This document shows positions 42,626 through 50,446 of a stretch of DNA of 64,000 nt, piece after piece. Both the position numbers and the translations under genes were made by a program. Under the pieces are notes generated by a model. That model made no database searches. It was not told where the DNA came from and saw nothing but the letters and a program-made list of their open reading frames with translations. Each line of letters starts with the position of its first letter. The stretch's first letter is position 1. Source of the stretch: Paucibacter sp. B2R-40 (lineage in GTDB: Bacteria > Pseudomonadota > Gammaproteobacteria > Burkholderiales > Burkholderiaceae_C); assembly GCF_025717555.1 (NCBI RefSeq), contig NZ_JAJIRP010000009.1, positions 62,001 to 126,000 of the forward strand, given 5' to 3'.

Positions 42626-43222
42626 GTGAGCGCAATGGACGTGGTACGCAAGATCGAGGCGCTGTTCGAGCGCAGGGGCGCATCGATTTACACCGGGCAG
42701 CGCTTGGAGCGGCGGGAAAGCGTGTCCGCGCTGGAGCATGCTTTGCAATGCGCGCAACTGGCCGAATGGGCTTATGCCGACAACGCCTTGGTGGCCGCGG
42801 CCCTGCTGCATGACCTGGGGCAGTTGATCGATGCGCCGGCCGAAGCGAGCTTGAACAGCGATGAGCATGAGCTGCGCGCACTCAGCATGCTGGCCTGCGG
42901 CGGCTTCGGGGCCGATGTGCTGGAGCCGATCCGCTTGCACGTACAGGCTAAGCGTTACTTGATTTCGACCGATGAGCGCTATGCAGAGGGCCTGTCGGCG
43001 GCTTCGCTGCATTCGTTGGGCATGCAGGGTGGGCGGATGAATGCCGAGGAGCGCCTGCTCTTCATGGCGCAAGCGCAGTCCTCGCGCGCCTTGCAGCTGC
43101 GCCGCTGGGATGATTTGGCCAAACAGCCGGGCAAGCGCACGCCGCCGCTGGCCTACTACCTGAATCTGCTCGATGACGTGTTGCGCGCAGCGCGCCAACC
43201 GGCGCGGGTCATACTGGCCTGA
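42626..43222 (+). CDS. PhnZ-like HD-domain protein
   Basis: 198 residues from GTG 42626; ATG 42635, three codons on, is an equally possible start. The Tyr-containing IYTGQRL stretch, SALEHALQCAQLAEWA and ALLHDLGQLIDAP place it in the family of PhnZ, a diiron HD oxygenase that cleaves the C-P bond of 2-amino-1-hydroxyethylphosphonate. The HD pair is His-Asp in LLHDLG, with further ligands in the C-terminal half (LHVQAKRYLI). The loop between the Tyr and the EHALQ segment is a few residues longer than in PhnZ. No phosphonate genes are near, so the actual substrate may differ. Divergent from cytochrome b561. Confidence 0.8.
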   Translation: MSAMDVVRKIEALFERRGASIYTGQRLERRESVSALEHALQCAQLAEWAYADNALVAAALLHDLGQLIDAPAEASLNSDEHELRALSMLACGGFGADVLEPIRLHVQAKRYLISTDERYAEGLSAASLHSLGMQGGRMNAEERLLFMAQAQSSRALQLRRWDDLAKQPGKRTPPLAYYLNLLDDVLRAARQPARVILA

Positions 43223-43346
43223 ACGTAGCAGGCGCGCGCATCCTACTTGAGGGGGATAGCGATTTGTCACTGCAAGCCAGATACTAGCCACTGATCGATA
43301 CGCCGCCTGGACCTCGGCGTGTTGGTTGAAGGGGGAGGACGACGAC

Positions 43347-43394
43347 GCCGACAAGCAAAGCCCGCAAGGGCCTCGCTTGTCGGCTTAGTTTTTT
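43347..43394 (+). terminator. Nested-hairpin terminator after the PhnZ-like gene
   Basis: An outer 10-base stem GCCGACAAGC (43347-43356) with GCTTGTCGGC (43375-43384) encloses an inner stem GCCC-GCAA-GGGC with a GNRA tetraloop. TTTTTT follows by 43394. It lies 125 bases after the stop codon, in the gap before the convergent MBL-fold gene. Confidence 0.75.
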
Positions 43395-43493
43395 GTGCGC
43401 CCCAGTCCTTCTCCAGTTTTTTGCTGGCGCCTTGCTTGTGCCGATCAGTAGCTCAGCTGGCGCCTGGAGATTGCCTGCCCTGTCAATTCCACG

Positions 43494-44477
43494 TCACCAC
43501 TTCATTTCACCCTTGTTGACCTTGGCGCCGATGTCCAGCGCAATGCCCAGGCCAGCTTGCGGATAGGCCGCTTTCATGACGGTGATCAAACTCGCCGCGT
43601 TTTGTGCCTTGGGCAATTCGGCCTCGAAGCGCTGCAGATAATTGATGGTGTAGTTGACGGCGCTTGCGTCCAAGGCGCTGCCCGGCAGCATATGGCCGGG
43701 TACCACGGTCAGCGGCTGCAAGGCGGCGATGCTGTCCAACTTGCTGATCCAGGCGGCGCGCTCGGCCGCGCTTTGCGTGTCGGCTGTCCAGGCATGCAGG
43801 CCGGCGAAGACATTGACGCCGCCGACCACTGCCTTGATGGACGGGATCCACACATAGCTGCGGTGCGCGAGGCTGTCGTCCAGGCCGTGCACTTCAAGCG
43901 TTTGGCCTTCCAGCGTCAATTGACCGCCGACCAGCGCCTCGGGCAAGACCGGCGTGCGTGGCGCGTTGGCGCCCAAGCGCGGGCCCCAAACCTTGAGTTT
44001 GCTCGGCAACGAGGCTTCTATCTTCTTGAGCGTCGGCGCGGCGGCAACGATGCGGGCCAGGGGGAACTCTTGGCGCAAGACCTCAAGGCCGAAGTAGAAG
44101 TCCGGGTCGGCCGCCGACACATAGATGGTGCTGAGCGTCTTGCCGCTGTCCAGCACGGCGGCGGCAACGCGCAATGCGTCGGCGCGGGTGAAGCCGGCGT
44201 CCAACAAAATCGCTTCTTTGGCCCCCATCACCAAAACCGAGTTGACGTGGAAGCTTTGCGGGCCGTGGTTGATAACTTTCAACTCCAGCGCAGCCGGCAC
44301 CTGGCTCGCTGGCGCGGCCGTCTGCGCATGAGCGCCGATCAGGCTGCTGGCTAAAAAGCCCACCAAGCCCACCAAGCCCAATTGCTTGAGCCGGCGCGGC
44401 ATTTGGAACACTTGGTGGACTCGGAAGGTTTGGAAGATTTGTAAGAGGGCGGTATTGAGGTGGCGTTTGTGCTTCAT
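43494..44477 (-). CDS. Secreted metallo-beta-lactamase-fold protein with degenerate metal site
   Basis: 327 residues from ATG 44477; an ATG 25 codons later gives the signal-like GLVGLVGFLASSLIGAHAQ, and no clear ribosome site distinguishes them. The MBL fold is seen from NSVLVMGAKEAILLDAGFTRAD, IYVSAADPDFYFGLEVL and VVPGHMLPGS. In active members the second segment is a THxHxDH motif; here it reads SAADPDF (residues 121-127), so at least three of the ligand His residues are gone while His in GHM remains. It may be non-hydrolytic or bind metal differently. A perfect inverted repeat abuts the start. Function unknown; an orphan TAXI receptor gene lies upstream. Confidence 0.8.
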   Translation of the reverse strand: MKHKRHLNTALLQIFQTFRVHQVFQMPRRLKQLGLVGLVGFLASSLIGAHAQTAAPASQVPAALELKVINHGPQSFHVNSVLVMGAKEAILLDAGFTRADALRVAAAVLDSGKTLSTIYVSAADPDFYFGLEVLRQEFPLARIVAAAPTLKKIEASLPSKLKVWGPRLGANAPRTPVLPEALVGGQLTLEGQTLEVHGLDDSLAHRSYVWIPSIKAVVGGVNVFAGLHAWTADTQSAAERAAWISKLDSIAALQPLTVVPGHMLPGSALDASAVNYTINYLQRFEAELPKAQNAASLITVMKAAYPQAGLGIALDIGAKVNKGEMKW

Positions 44478-44508
44478 GTCTGGTCCATTCGTTTGCGATG
44501 GACCAGAC
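44478..44508 (-). promoter_or_regulatory. Perfect 11-base inverted repeat abutting the MBL-fold start codon
   Basis: GTCTGGTCCAT (44478-44488) is the exact reverse complement of ATGGACCAGAC (44498-44508), with a 9-base spacer. It begins at the base next to ATG 44477, so in mRNA it would bury the GGA that could serve as ribosome site. It may be a translational hairpin, or an operator if translation really begins at the later ATG. Confidence 0.6.
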
Positions 44509-44602
44509 TTTATTTGACCGGAATCTATTGATAAACAGCGATTGCGGTATCAGTTTGTTGTTGAATTCGTGCGGATTGGCCAAGGCTGCCCTTGAGGGTC
44601 TT

Positions 44603-45637
44603 TTATCCGCACAAGCCCAGGATGCGCTCCTCGGCCGAGCATTTCTTGACCTTTTTGACCACGCAATTGCGCAGCTCACGCGTGGTCGGCGGGTAGTAAG
44701 TCCAGCCCGGGGCGAGCTTGGGCATGCTGAGATCCACCTCACGCCACTTCGGGTGGCCCTCGGCCTGCAAGCGCGAGAAGTTCTGGCACAAGGACTTGCC
44801 CAAGCGTCCGAAGCTGTCGACGGTGTCCTTCAGGTTGTAGTCATATGTGACCAAGAAGGCGCCGACCGAGATGGTGGTGAAGTCTTCGCTGAGCAAATTC
44901 GGGTAATTGCTGGCCAACACCTTGGCCGGCGCATAAACATTCAGCGCGGCCTGGGCCGAAGGGTGGGTCGGGTCAAATTTGAGCAGCTTGATGAACTTCT
45001 GCGCCTCGGGCTTCATGTTCGCAATCAGCGGTGCGGGTTGGCCGGCGGCCACCACCACCACATCGACCGACTTGTCACCGATCAGTTTCACCAAAGCCTC
45101 TTCGTTGGACAAAAAGCTGGCCTTGTCATCCGCCATCGGGCCGCCGAACATCATGCGGTACAGCGTGTGGGTGATCAGCGCCGCACCACTGCCGACCAAG
45201 CCGCCGTTGATCTTGGCGTCTTTGATGTCGTGCAGATAGTTCAGCTCCGAGTCAGCGCGAACGATGTAGTGAATCTCGGTGTTGTAAAGCGGCAGAATCA
45301 CCCGCAGCGGCTTGATGATGGCGGCTGCCTCGGGGTTGCCGCCGGCGGCCTTGTCCAAGAAGGCTTGATACACATCGGCCTGCACCACGGCCATCTTCAC
45401 GCCGGGCTCATAACGCATCAGTTTGACGTTGGCGGCCGAGCCCGAGGTGGGCAGCACTTCAAGTGAAAAGCCGGCGTCGGGCGCCACAAACTTGGCCAGG
45501 TCGCGGCCAATGGCGTAGTAAGTGCCTTTCTCCGAGGCCGTCACGATCTTGTACTCGGGGCCAGCCATCACCAGCCCACAAGGAGCCATCACAGCGGCAG
45601 CAAGCAAAGCTGTCGCGCGCATCAACAATGATTTCAT
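44603..45637 (-). CDS. TAXI-family solute-binding receptor (TRAP-associated), orphan
   Basis: 344 residues with a signal peptide ending near MAGPE. The TAXI signature is present in YKIVTASEKGTYYAIGRDL, LPTSGSAANVKLMRY and MAVVQADVYQAFLD. Such proteins bind glutamate, 2-oxoglutarate or similar ligands for a TRAP membrane partner, but no TRAP permease is in the window. Extra Cys residues form a tail: NCVVKKVKKC then SAEERILGLC, giving C-x6-LGLC at the end. GGAGG before the start lies inside the zinc-ribbon gene, whose stop codon touches this ATG (TGAATG), so the two are translationally coupled. Confidence 0.9.
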   Translation of the reverse strand: MKSLLMRATALLAAAVMAPCGLVMAGPEYKIVTASEKGTYYAIGRDLAKFVAPDAGFSLEVLPTSGSAANVKLMRYEPGVKMAVVQADVYQAFLDKAAGGNPEAAAIIKPLRVILPLYNTEIHYIVRADSELNYLHDIKDAKINGGLVGSGAALITHTLYRMMFGGPMADDKASFLSNEEALVKLIGDKSVDVVVVAAGQPAPLIANMKPEAQKFIKLLKFDPTHPSAQAALNVYAPAKVLASNYPNLLSEDFTTISVGAFLVTYDYNLKDTVDSFGRLGKSLCQNFSRLQAEGHPKWREVDLSMPKLAPGWTYYPPTTRELRNCVVKKVKKCSAEERILGLCG

Positions 45638-46486
45638 TCAAGGCCTCCGAGGATTGGATTCTTGTGCGCACAGGCCCAGCGCCGCGACGGCATCGGTGCA
45701 AGTGCCAATATTGGGCTGCTTCAGATCAAGGCCTTCGCTCGCATTGGCGCGTGTGCGCGAGCTGCCGATATAGCGCTCGGCGCCTGGGCTGGCGGCTGCT
45801 GCGGCGGGGGCCGCGGGTACAAAGGCGGCCTCGCGACGAGCAGTTGTTGGCCGACCGGCGCCGGGCGGGCTGAGCTTGGCCAAAGAAGCGGCGAAGGCCG
45901 GCGTGGGCAAAGCCTCTTGGGGACGGCTTGGCGCGGGCGTGACTTGCTCTGCGGCCACCAGGCCTTCGGTGGGTGCAGCAGCTTTTTCAAGCGCAGCCGT
46001 CCGAGGCACGAGGGCTGCGGGTGCAAGCGTCGCGGCGTTGCTCGCTTGCGCCGCTACCGGCTTGGCTTCGGGTGCCGTGCGCAGGCCGAAATAACTGGCC
46101 GCTGCGACGGCAATGACGGCAATGCCCAGCAGTGGCGCAAATGAGCGCGCCGGCTTGGGCTGAGCATCAAAATAAGGTGCCGCAGGGGCTGATGACACAG
46201 CCTGCGGGGATGTGCTTTCTATGACCTCGCTCAGCAGCGGCATCTCGACAGGCGCTGGCGCAACGGCGTCGATTACCTCGATATCGGCCGGCTCGGTGGC
46301 TTCATTGAAGCCAAGGTCCCCGTTGCAGCGCGAGCAGTGGGTACTCTGAGTAATGTCATTGACCGAACCGCAATGCGGGCAGGGGCGCAGATGCAGCGCC
46401 GCCCCGCAGTCGTTGCAGAACTTGGAGCCGGCCGGACTTACATGGTCACAGTACGGGCATTGAGAGTTCGATCGGGCTGTGGGCAT
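45638..46486 (-). CDS. Double zinc-ribbon membrane protein with C-x6-LGLC tail
   Basis: 282 residues from ATG 46486; an in-frame TTG eight codons upstream is less likely. Two zinc ribbons are clear: CPYCDHVSPAGSKFCNDCG and CPHCGSVNDITQ with CSRCNG. An acidic, Pro-rich segment leads to one membrane helix near residue 125 (PLLGIAVIAVAAASYFGL). The rest is Ala/Pro-rich. The last segment, NIGTCTDAVAALGLCAQ, has Cys263 and Cys273 in C-x6-LGLC, the same spacing as the tail of the adjacent TAXI receptor. The zinc ribbons are presumably cytoplasmic and the tail periplasmic. Function unknown; coupling to the receptor suggests a shared role. Confidence 0.85.
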   Translation of the reverse strand: MPTARSNSQCPYCDHVSPAGSKFCNDCGAALHLRPCPHCGSVNDITQSTHCSRCNGDLGFNEATEPADIEVIDAVAPAPVEMPLLSEVIESTSPQAVSSAPAAPYFDAQPKPARSFAPLLGIAVIAVAAASYFGLRTAPEAKPVAAQASNAATLAPAALVPRTAALEKAAAPTEGLVAAEQVTPAPSRPQEALPTPAFAASLAKLSPPGAGRPTTARREAAFVPAAPAAAAASPGAERYIGSSRTRANASEGLDLKQPNIGTCTDAVAALGLCAQESNPRRP

Positions 46487-46591
46487 GAATGGATTGAATT
46501 CAAAGCTCAAACGTCAAGCGGTCGATTGCAGTGTATTGCGCTTCTGCCCGTTTTCCAGCCCTGCAAAAATGGCAATATTGCGACACCCCCC

Positions 46592-49303
46592 TCATTTGAA
46601 GTCACCGGCGAAAACGATCGAAAAATCGGCCAGCTTGAAGTGGCGGCGCAGTGCCGAGTTGACCTGCTCTGCGGTCAGATTCTCCAGCGCAATATTGAGT
46701 TCTTGCGTCTTGGCCAGGGTGCGGCCGAGCTCGGCGTTACTGGCCAAAGTGGCGCTCAGTTGCTCGTCTTGGGCCAAGGCAAGGCGGCGCTCACTCAACA
46801 ACGCTTGCTGGCCCTGCTTGACCTCACGCGGGCTGAAACCCTCTTTGAGTGCGCGCGCAAATTCCTCGCGCAGCGCCGCTTCCAGCTTGACCCGGTTCTC
46901 GGGCGCGTAGATGCCATACACCCACAACTCCGTCACTGCGTCGCGGGCATCAAAACGCAGGCCGGAGCCGACGCCATACGACAGGCCCTCTTGCTCCCGA
47001 ATGCGGACCCACAGACGCGAGTTGCTGGCGCCGCCGAGCAGATGATTGGCCATCATCAAGGCCGGCCGATCGGCATGTGCGTCCGTCATCGGCAGTTGCA
47101 GCATGCCCAGCAGCGTCGCATTGGCCTTGTCCGGCGTGGCCAATAGCTGCACCGAGCCGGGCGCGGTGGACACGCTTTGCGTGAGGTATTGATAGGCGCC
47201 TGTGCTGCGCCAGTCACCCAGCAATTGAGCGGCGCTGACTTGCAGCTCGGAGGCTTCAAAGTCGCCGACCAGGGCGAGCTGCGCTTGTTGGCCGCCATAG
47301 AGCGTGGCGTGAAAGGCCTGCACCTCGGCCAGCGTCACCGCCTTCAAATCTGCCAGCTCTTCCTCGAAGCTGCGAGCATGGCGCGCGTCGCCGCGCGGGT
47401 AATGATCCATGGCGATGGCAAGCGCCCGGTTTGCCACGCCTTGCGGGTCATCCGCTTGCGCTTGCAGTGCAGCCAGTGCCTGGGTGCGGACTTCCTCCAG
47501 CATCGCAGGCTCCAAGCGTGGCCGGCGCAATATATCGCTGACCAAGGCCAGCGAGGCAGCGGCGTGCTCGCGCTTGCTGCTCCAGACAACACTGACCTGG
47601 TCGGCCCTGGGCGCGCTGATGGCGATTTCCACGCGGGCGGCGTCCAGCGCGTCGCGCAATTCTTCGCGATTCAAGGCCTGCGTGCCCTTGCTCAACATCG
47701 CTGCGGTCAACTGCGCCACGCTTTGCTTGCGGAACAAAGCTTGCTCGCTGCCCAAGCGCAGCGTGATCACGCCTTGCACGGTCTGACCACGACTGGGCTT
47801 TGGCAGCAAGGCCAAGCGCATGCCGTTGGCCAATTCGCTGCGCTGGGTTTGCGCATCAATATGCGCCGGCGAGGCATTGAAAGCGGCCACCGCCGGTGCG
47901 GCGGGCTGGGGCTTGAAGCCTTGCATCTGCGCAGCCAAATCGAGCGCGGCCGGGGCCGGCGCGCGCAGCGGCTTGTCGGTCGGGATGTATTGGGCCAAGG
48001 TGCGGTTGGCCGGCACAAAGCGTTCGGTCGCCACCCTTTGCACATCGTCAAGCTTGAGGGCTTTGACGCGGTCGCGCAGCAAAAAGTACAAACGCCAGTC
48101 GCCCTGCGCGATGGTCTCCGACAGCGTCACGCCCACTTCCTCAGGGCTGCTGAAGCTTTGCTCCCATCGGTTCAGCCAACGCGTTTGCGCCCGGCGCAGC
48201 TCCTGCGCGGTGACGGGTTGGCTCGCAAAGCCCTCCACCACGGTCGCCAGTTCCCGGTTGAGCTCGTTTTGCGATGCACCGGGCGCGGCCTCGGCGATCA
48301 GCATCGTGAAGCCAGGCTCGGCCAGTGCAAGCCCGAAGTTATGCACCGAGGCCGCCAGCTTGCTGTCTTCGACCAAGCGCTTGTGCAGCCGCCCGCTCGG
48401 CGCTTCGCTGAGAATCAGATTGAGCAACTCGATGGCGGCGTAATCCGGGTGGCCGCCGGGCGGCACATGGTAGGCCGCAATGGACAGCGGCTTACCGCCG
48501 ACCCGGCGCACCGTCAGCAAGCGCTCGCCGTCCTGGGTCGCGTCCAGGGTGTAAAGCTTGGGACGCGGCTGCTTGGACTTGGGCAGCTTGCCGAAGCTTT
48601 GTTCCACCCAATTCAAGACCTGCTCGGGCTTGAACTTGCCGCTGACCGTCAGCGTCGCGTTGTCGGCTTGGTAGTGCAGGCGGTAGAAGTCCTGCAGGCG
48701 CTTGATGTCGACGTTCTCGATATCGGCGCGCGCGCCTATCGTGTCTTTGCCGTAGTTATGCCACTGGTACATGGCCGCCAGCACGCGTTGGGTGCTCACA
48801 CTCTCGGCGTCGTTTTCGCCTTTTTCCATCTCATTGCGCACCACCGTCATCTCGGTGTCGAGGTGGCGGCGGGCGATGAAGCTGTTCACCATCGCGTCGG
48901 CCTGCCATTGCAAATACCATTTCAGGTTCGCGTCATTGGCGGCAAAGGAGGCAAAGTAATTGGTGCGGTCGAACCAGGTCGAACCATTGGCTTGCAGGCC
49001 GCGCCGGCTGAACTCGGCCCATGGGTCCGGCGTCTTGGGGCTGCCTTTGAAGATCAGATGCTCCAGCAAATGCGCCATGCCGGTCTCGCCGTAGTTCTCA
49101 TGCTTGGAGCCGACTCGGTAAGTCATATTCACCGTGGTGCTGGGCTTGGCATCGTCGGGTGCGAGCAGCAGCTGCAGCCCATTGGGCAGGCGGTATTCGG
49201 TGATGCCTTCGACCGAGGTGACCGGCTTGAGGCTGTGGGCCTGGGCCGTTAGGGGGCCGCAGCTCAAGATCATGCATAGGGTCAGGACTAGCCTTGAATT
49301 CAT
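46592..49303 (-). CDS. Secreted M16-family zinc peptidase (two-domain, pitrilysin-like)
   Basis: 903 residues with a signal peptide (LVLTLCMILSCGPLTAQA). The inverted zinc motif HLLEH (His78, Glu81, His82) opens the first M16 domain, and the third ligand is in NEMEKGENDAES. A second, inactive M16 domain fills the C-terminal half (about 480-903) as is normal: LANGMRLALLP, GLSYGVGSGLRFDARD. The family degrades peptides in the periplasm within a clamshell chamber. It ends about 80 bases from the zinc-ribbon gene start and could share transcription. An ordinary secreted peptidase in outline. Confidence 0.93.
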   Translation of the reverse strand: MNSRLVLTLCMILSCGPLTAQAHSLKPVTSVEGITEYRLPNGLQLLLAPDDAKPSTTVNMTYRVGSKHENYGETGMAHLLEHLIFKGSPKTPDPWAEFSRRGLQANGSTWFDRTNYFASFAANDANLKWYLQWQADAMVNSFIARRHLDTEMTVVRNEMEKGENDAESVSTQRVLAAMYQWHNYGKDTIGARADIENVDIKRLQDFYRLHYQADNATLTVSGKFKPEQVLNWVEQSFGKLPKSKQPRPKLYTLDATQDGERLLTVRRVGGKPLSIAAYHVPPGGHPDYAAIELLNLILSEAPSGRLHKRLVEDSKLAASVHNFGLALAEPGFTMLIAEAAPGASQNELNRELATVVEGFASQPVTAQELRRAQTRWLNRWEQSFSSPEEVGVTLSETIAQGDWRLYFLLRDRVKALKLDDVQRVATERFVPANRTLAQYIPTDKPLRAPAPAALDLAAQMQGFKPQPAAPAVAAFNASPAHIDAQTQRSELANGMRLALLPKPSRGQTVQGVITLRLGSEQALFRKQSVAQLTAAMLSKGTQALNREELRDALDAARVEIAISAPRADQVSVVWSSKREHAAASLALVSDILRRPRLEPAMLEEVRTQALAALQAQADDPQGVANRALAIAMDHYPRGDARHARSFEEELADLKAVTLAEVQAFHATLYGGQQAQLALVGDFEASELQVSAAQLLGDWRSTGAYQYLTQSVSTAPGSVQLLATPDKANATLLGMLQLPMTDAHADRPALMMANHLLGGASNSRLWVRIREQEGLSYGVGSGLRFDARDAVTELWVYGIYAPENRVKLEAALREEFARALKEGFSPREVKQGQQALLSERRLALAQDEQLSATLASNAELGRTLAKTQELNIALENLTAEQVNSALRRHFKLADFSIVFAGDFK

Positions 49304-49348
49304 GGAAGCTCCCGGGGAAGTGCGCTGTTGAGGTTGACAGAATAAGGT

Positions 49349-50296
49349 CTAAGTATGCGCAGCGCTCCACTGCGCATCAGTGCGCGGCAGGCTGGGGTCA
49401 TGCTGCATCATGTCGGCCACCATCTCGGTCAGGGCAGCCAGTTCCCGCGAGCTGCCGGCCTTGCCTCTGGCTATCCCTAGACAATGCAGATTGCCGCGCA
49501 GGCGCTGCAAGGCGTTCGTCATGGCCGGGTCCATCGCGGGTAGCTCGGCTGTGCCGTCCGGCGTGAAGCCGGCGCAGTCGCCCCGGAACGCAAACGCGAT
49601 CAGGTTGTAGCTGTCGAGTGACCGGCAGCACCAGATTGGCGCCTCAAAGCAGCGACCCAGGCGCTGCAGCGAGGCCGCCAGCAGGCGCCGTTTTCCCCAC
49701 ATATTGACGACGAGCACACCCTCGGGGCTGAGTGCACGGTGGCAGGCGGCAAAAAACTCGCTCGTCGCCAAGTTCTCCACCATGCCAACGGCGTCAAAGC
49801 CGTCCAGCAGCAGGGCGTCCACCTGCACAGGCTCGCCGGCCAGATAGTCGATGGCGTCGCAGTGGATGATGCGCAAGCGGGCGTCGTCGGCGGGGATCAT
49901 GAATTGCTCGCGCAGCGCGATCACGTCGGCATCGATCTCCAGCACCGTGATGTGGGCTTCGGGCAGCAGCTTGCGGCAGAACTTCAGCAAGGAGCCGCCA
50001 CCCAAGCCCACCATCAAGATCCGCTGCGGCGCAGGCTTGGCCCATAAGAAGGACATCATCGCCACCGTGTAGCCGCACAGCAACTCGGTCGGCGCGTCCA
50101 GCTTCATGGCGCTTTGGATCGCCCGCTCATTGAAGTACATAAAGCGCAGATTGCCCTCGTCAAATACAAAGGGCCGGCCTTGGTGCTGCTGCAGCAAGGC
50201 CTGAAGTTGAGCGCTGCCGATCCGGTCCGTGGTCGGCAAAGGCTTGGTCCCGCGCTGTTGCAGCCAGCGCTTCATCTTTGTCATCAATTGGCTCAT
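49349..50296 (-). CDS. Spermidine synthase-like SAM-binding protein
   Basis: 315 residues from ATG 50296; the open frame further upstream runs through a GC-rich stretch and overlaps the divergent patatin leader. The Rossmann core has LMVGLGGGSLLKF (motif I), VLEIDADVIALRE (post I) and VDALLLDGFDAVG (motif II), as in polyamine aminopropyltransferases. The N-terminal beta domain is short. The active-site acidic pair of true spermidine synthases is not clearly recognised, so it may be a related methyltransferase or oxidoreductase-like SAM protein. It lies 45 bases upstream of the M16 gene on the same strand. Decarboxylases making polyamines occur in the window but are distant. Confidence 0.78.
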   Translation of the reverse strand: MSQLMTKMKRWLQQRGTKPLPTTDRIGSAQLQALLQQHQGRPFVFDEGNLRFMYFNERAIQSAMKLDAPTELLCGYTVAMMSFLWAKPAPQRILMVGLGGGSLLKFCRKLLPEAHITVLEIDADVIALREQFMIPADDARLRIIHCDAIDYLAGEPVQVDALLLDGFDAVGMVENLATSEFFAACHRALSPEGVLVVNMWGKRRLLAASLQRLGRCFEAPIWCCRSLDSYNLIAFAFRGDCAGFTPDGTAELPAMDPAMTNALQRLRGNLHCLGIARGKAGSSRELAALTEMVADMMQHDPSLPRTDAQWSAAHT

Positions 50297-50446
50297 GCTG
50301 CCAGCGTAGCAGGGCGGGCCCGGGTCACTGGTGCCGCATTGGCGCGGACCGTCGGCTATGCTGCGCGGCGGCGCAGGATTCGGCCTGTGCGAGATGTGCC
50401 TTGGTCTTGAGCACAAGGCGTTTTTGCCAACAGGGAGGCATTCAAA

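Noticed and set aside
47177-49252. 691-residue open frame on the plus strand opposite the M16 peptidase
   Set aside because: It is the antisense shadow of a clearly recognised M16 gene; its translation is rich in His, Arg, Gln and Leu without domain motifs.
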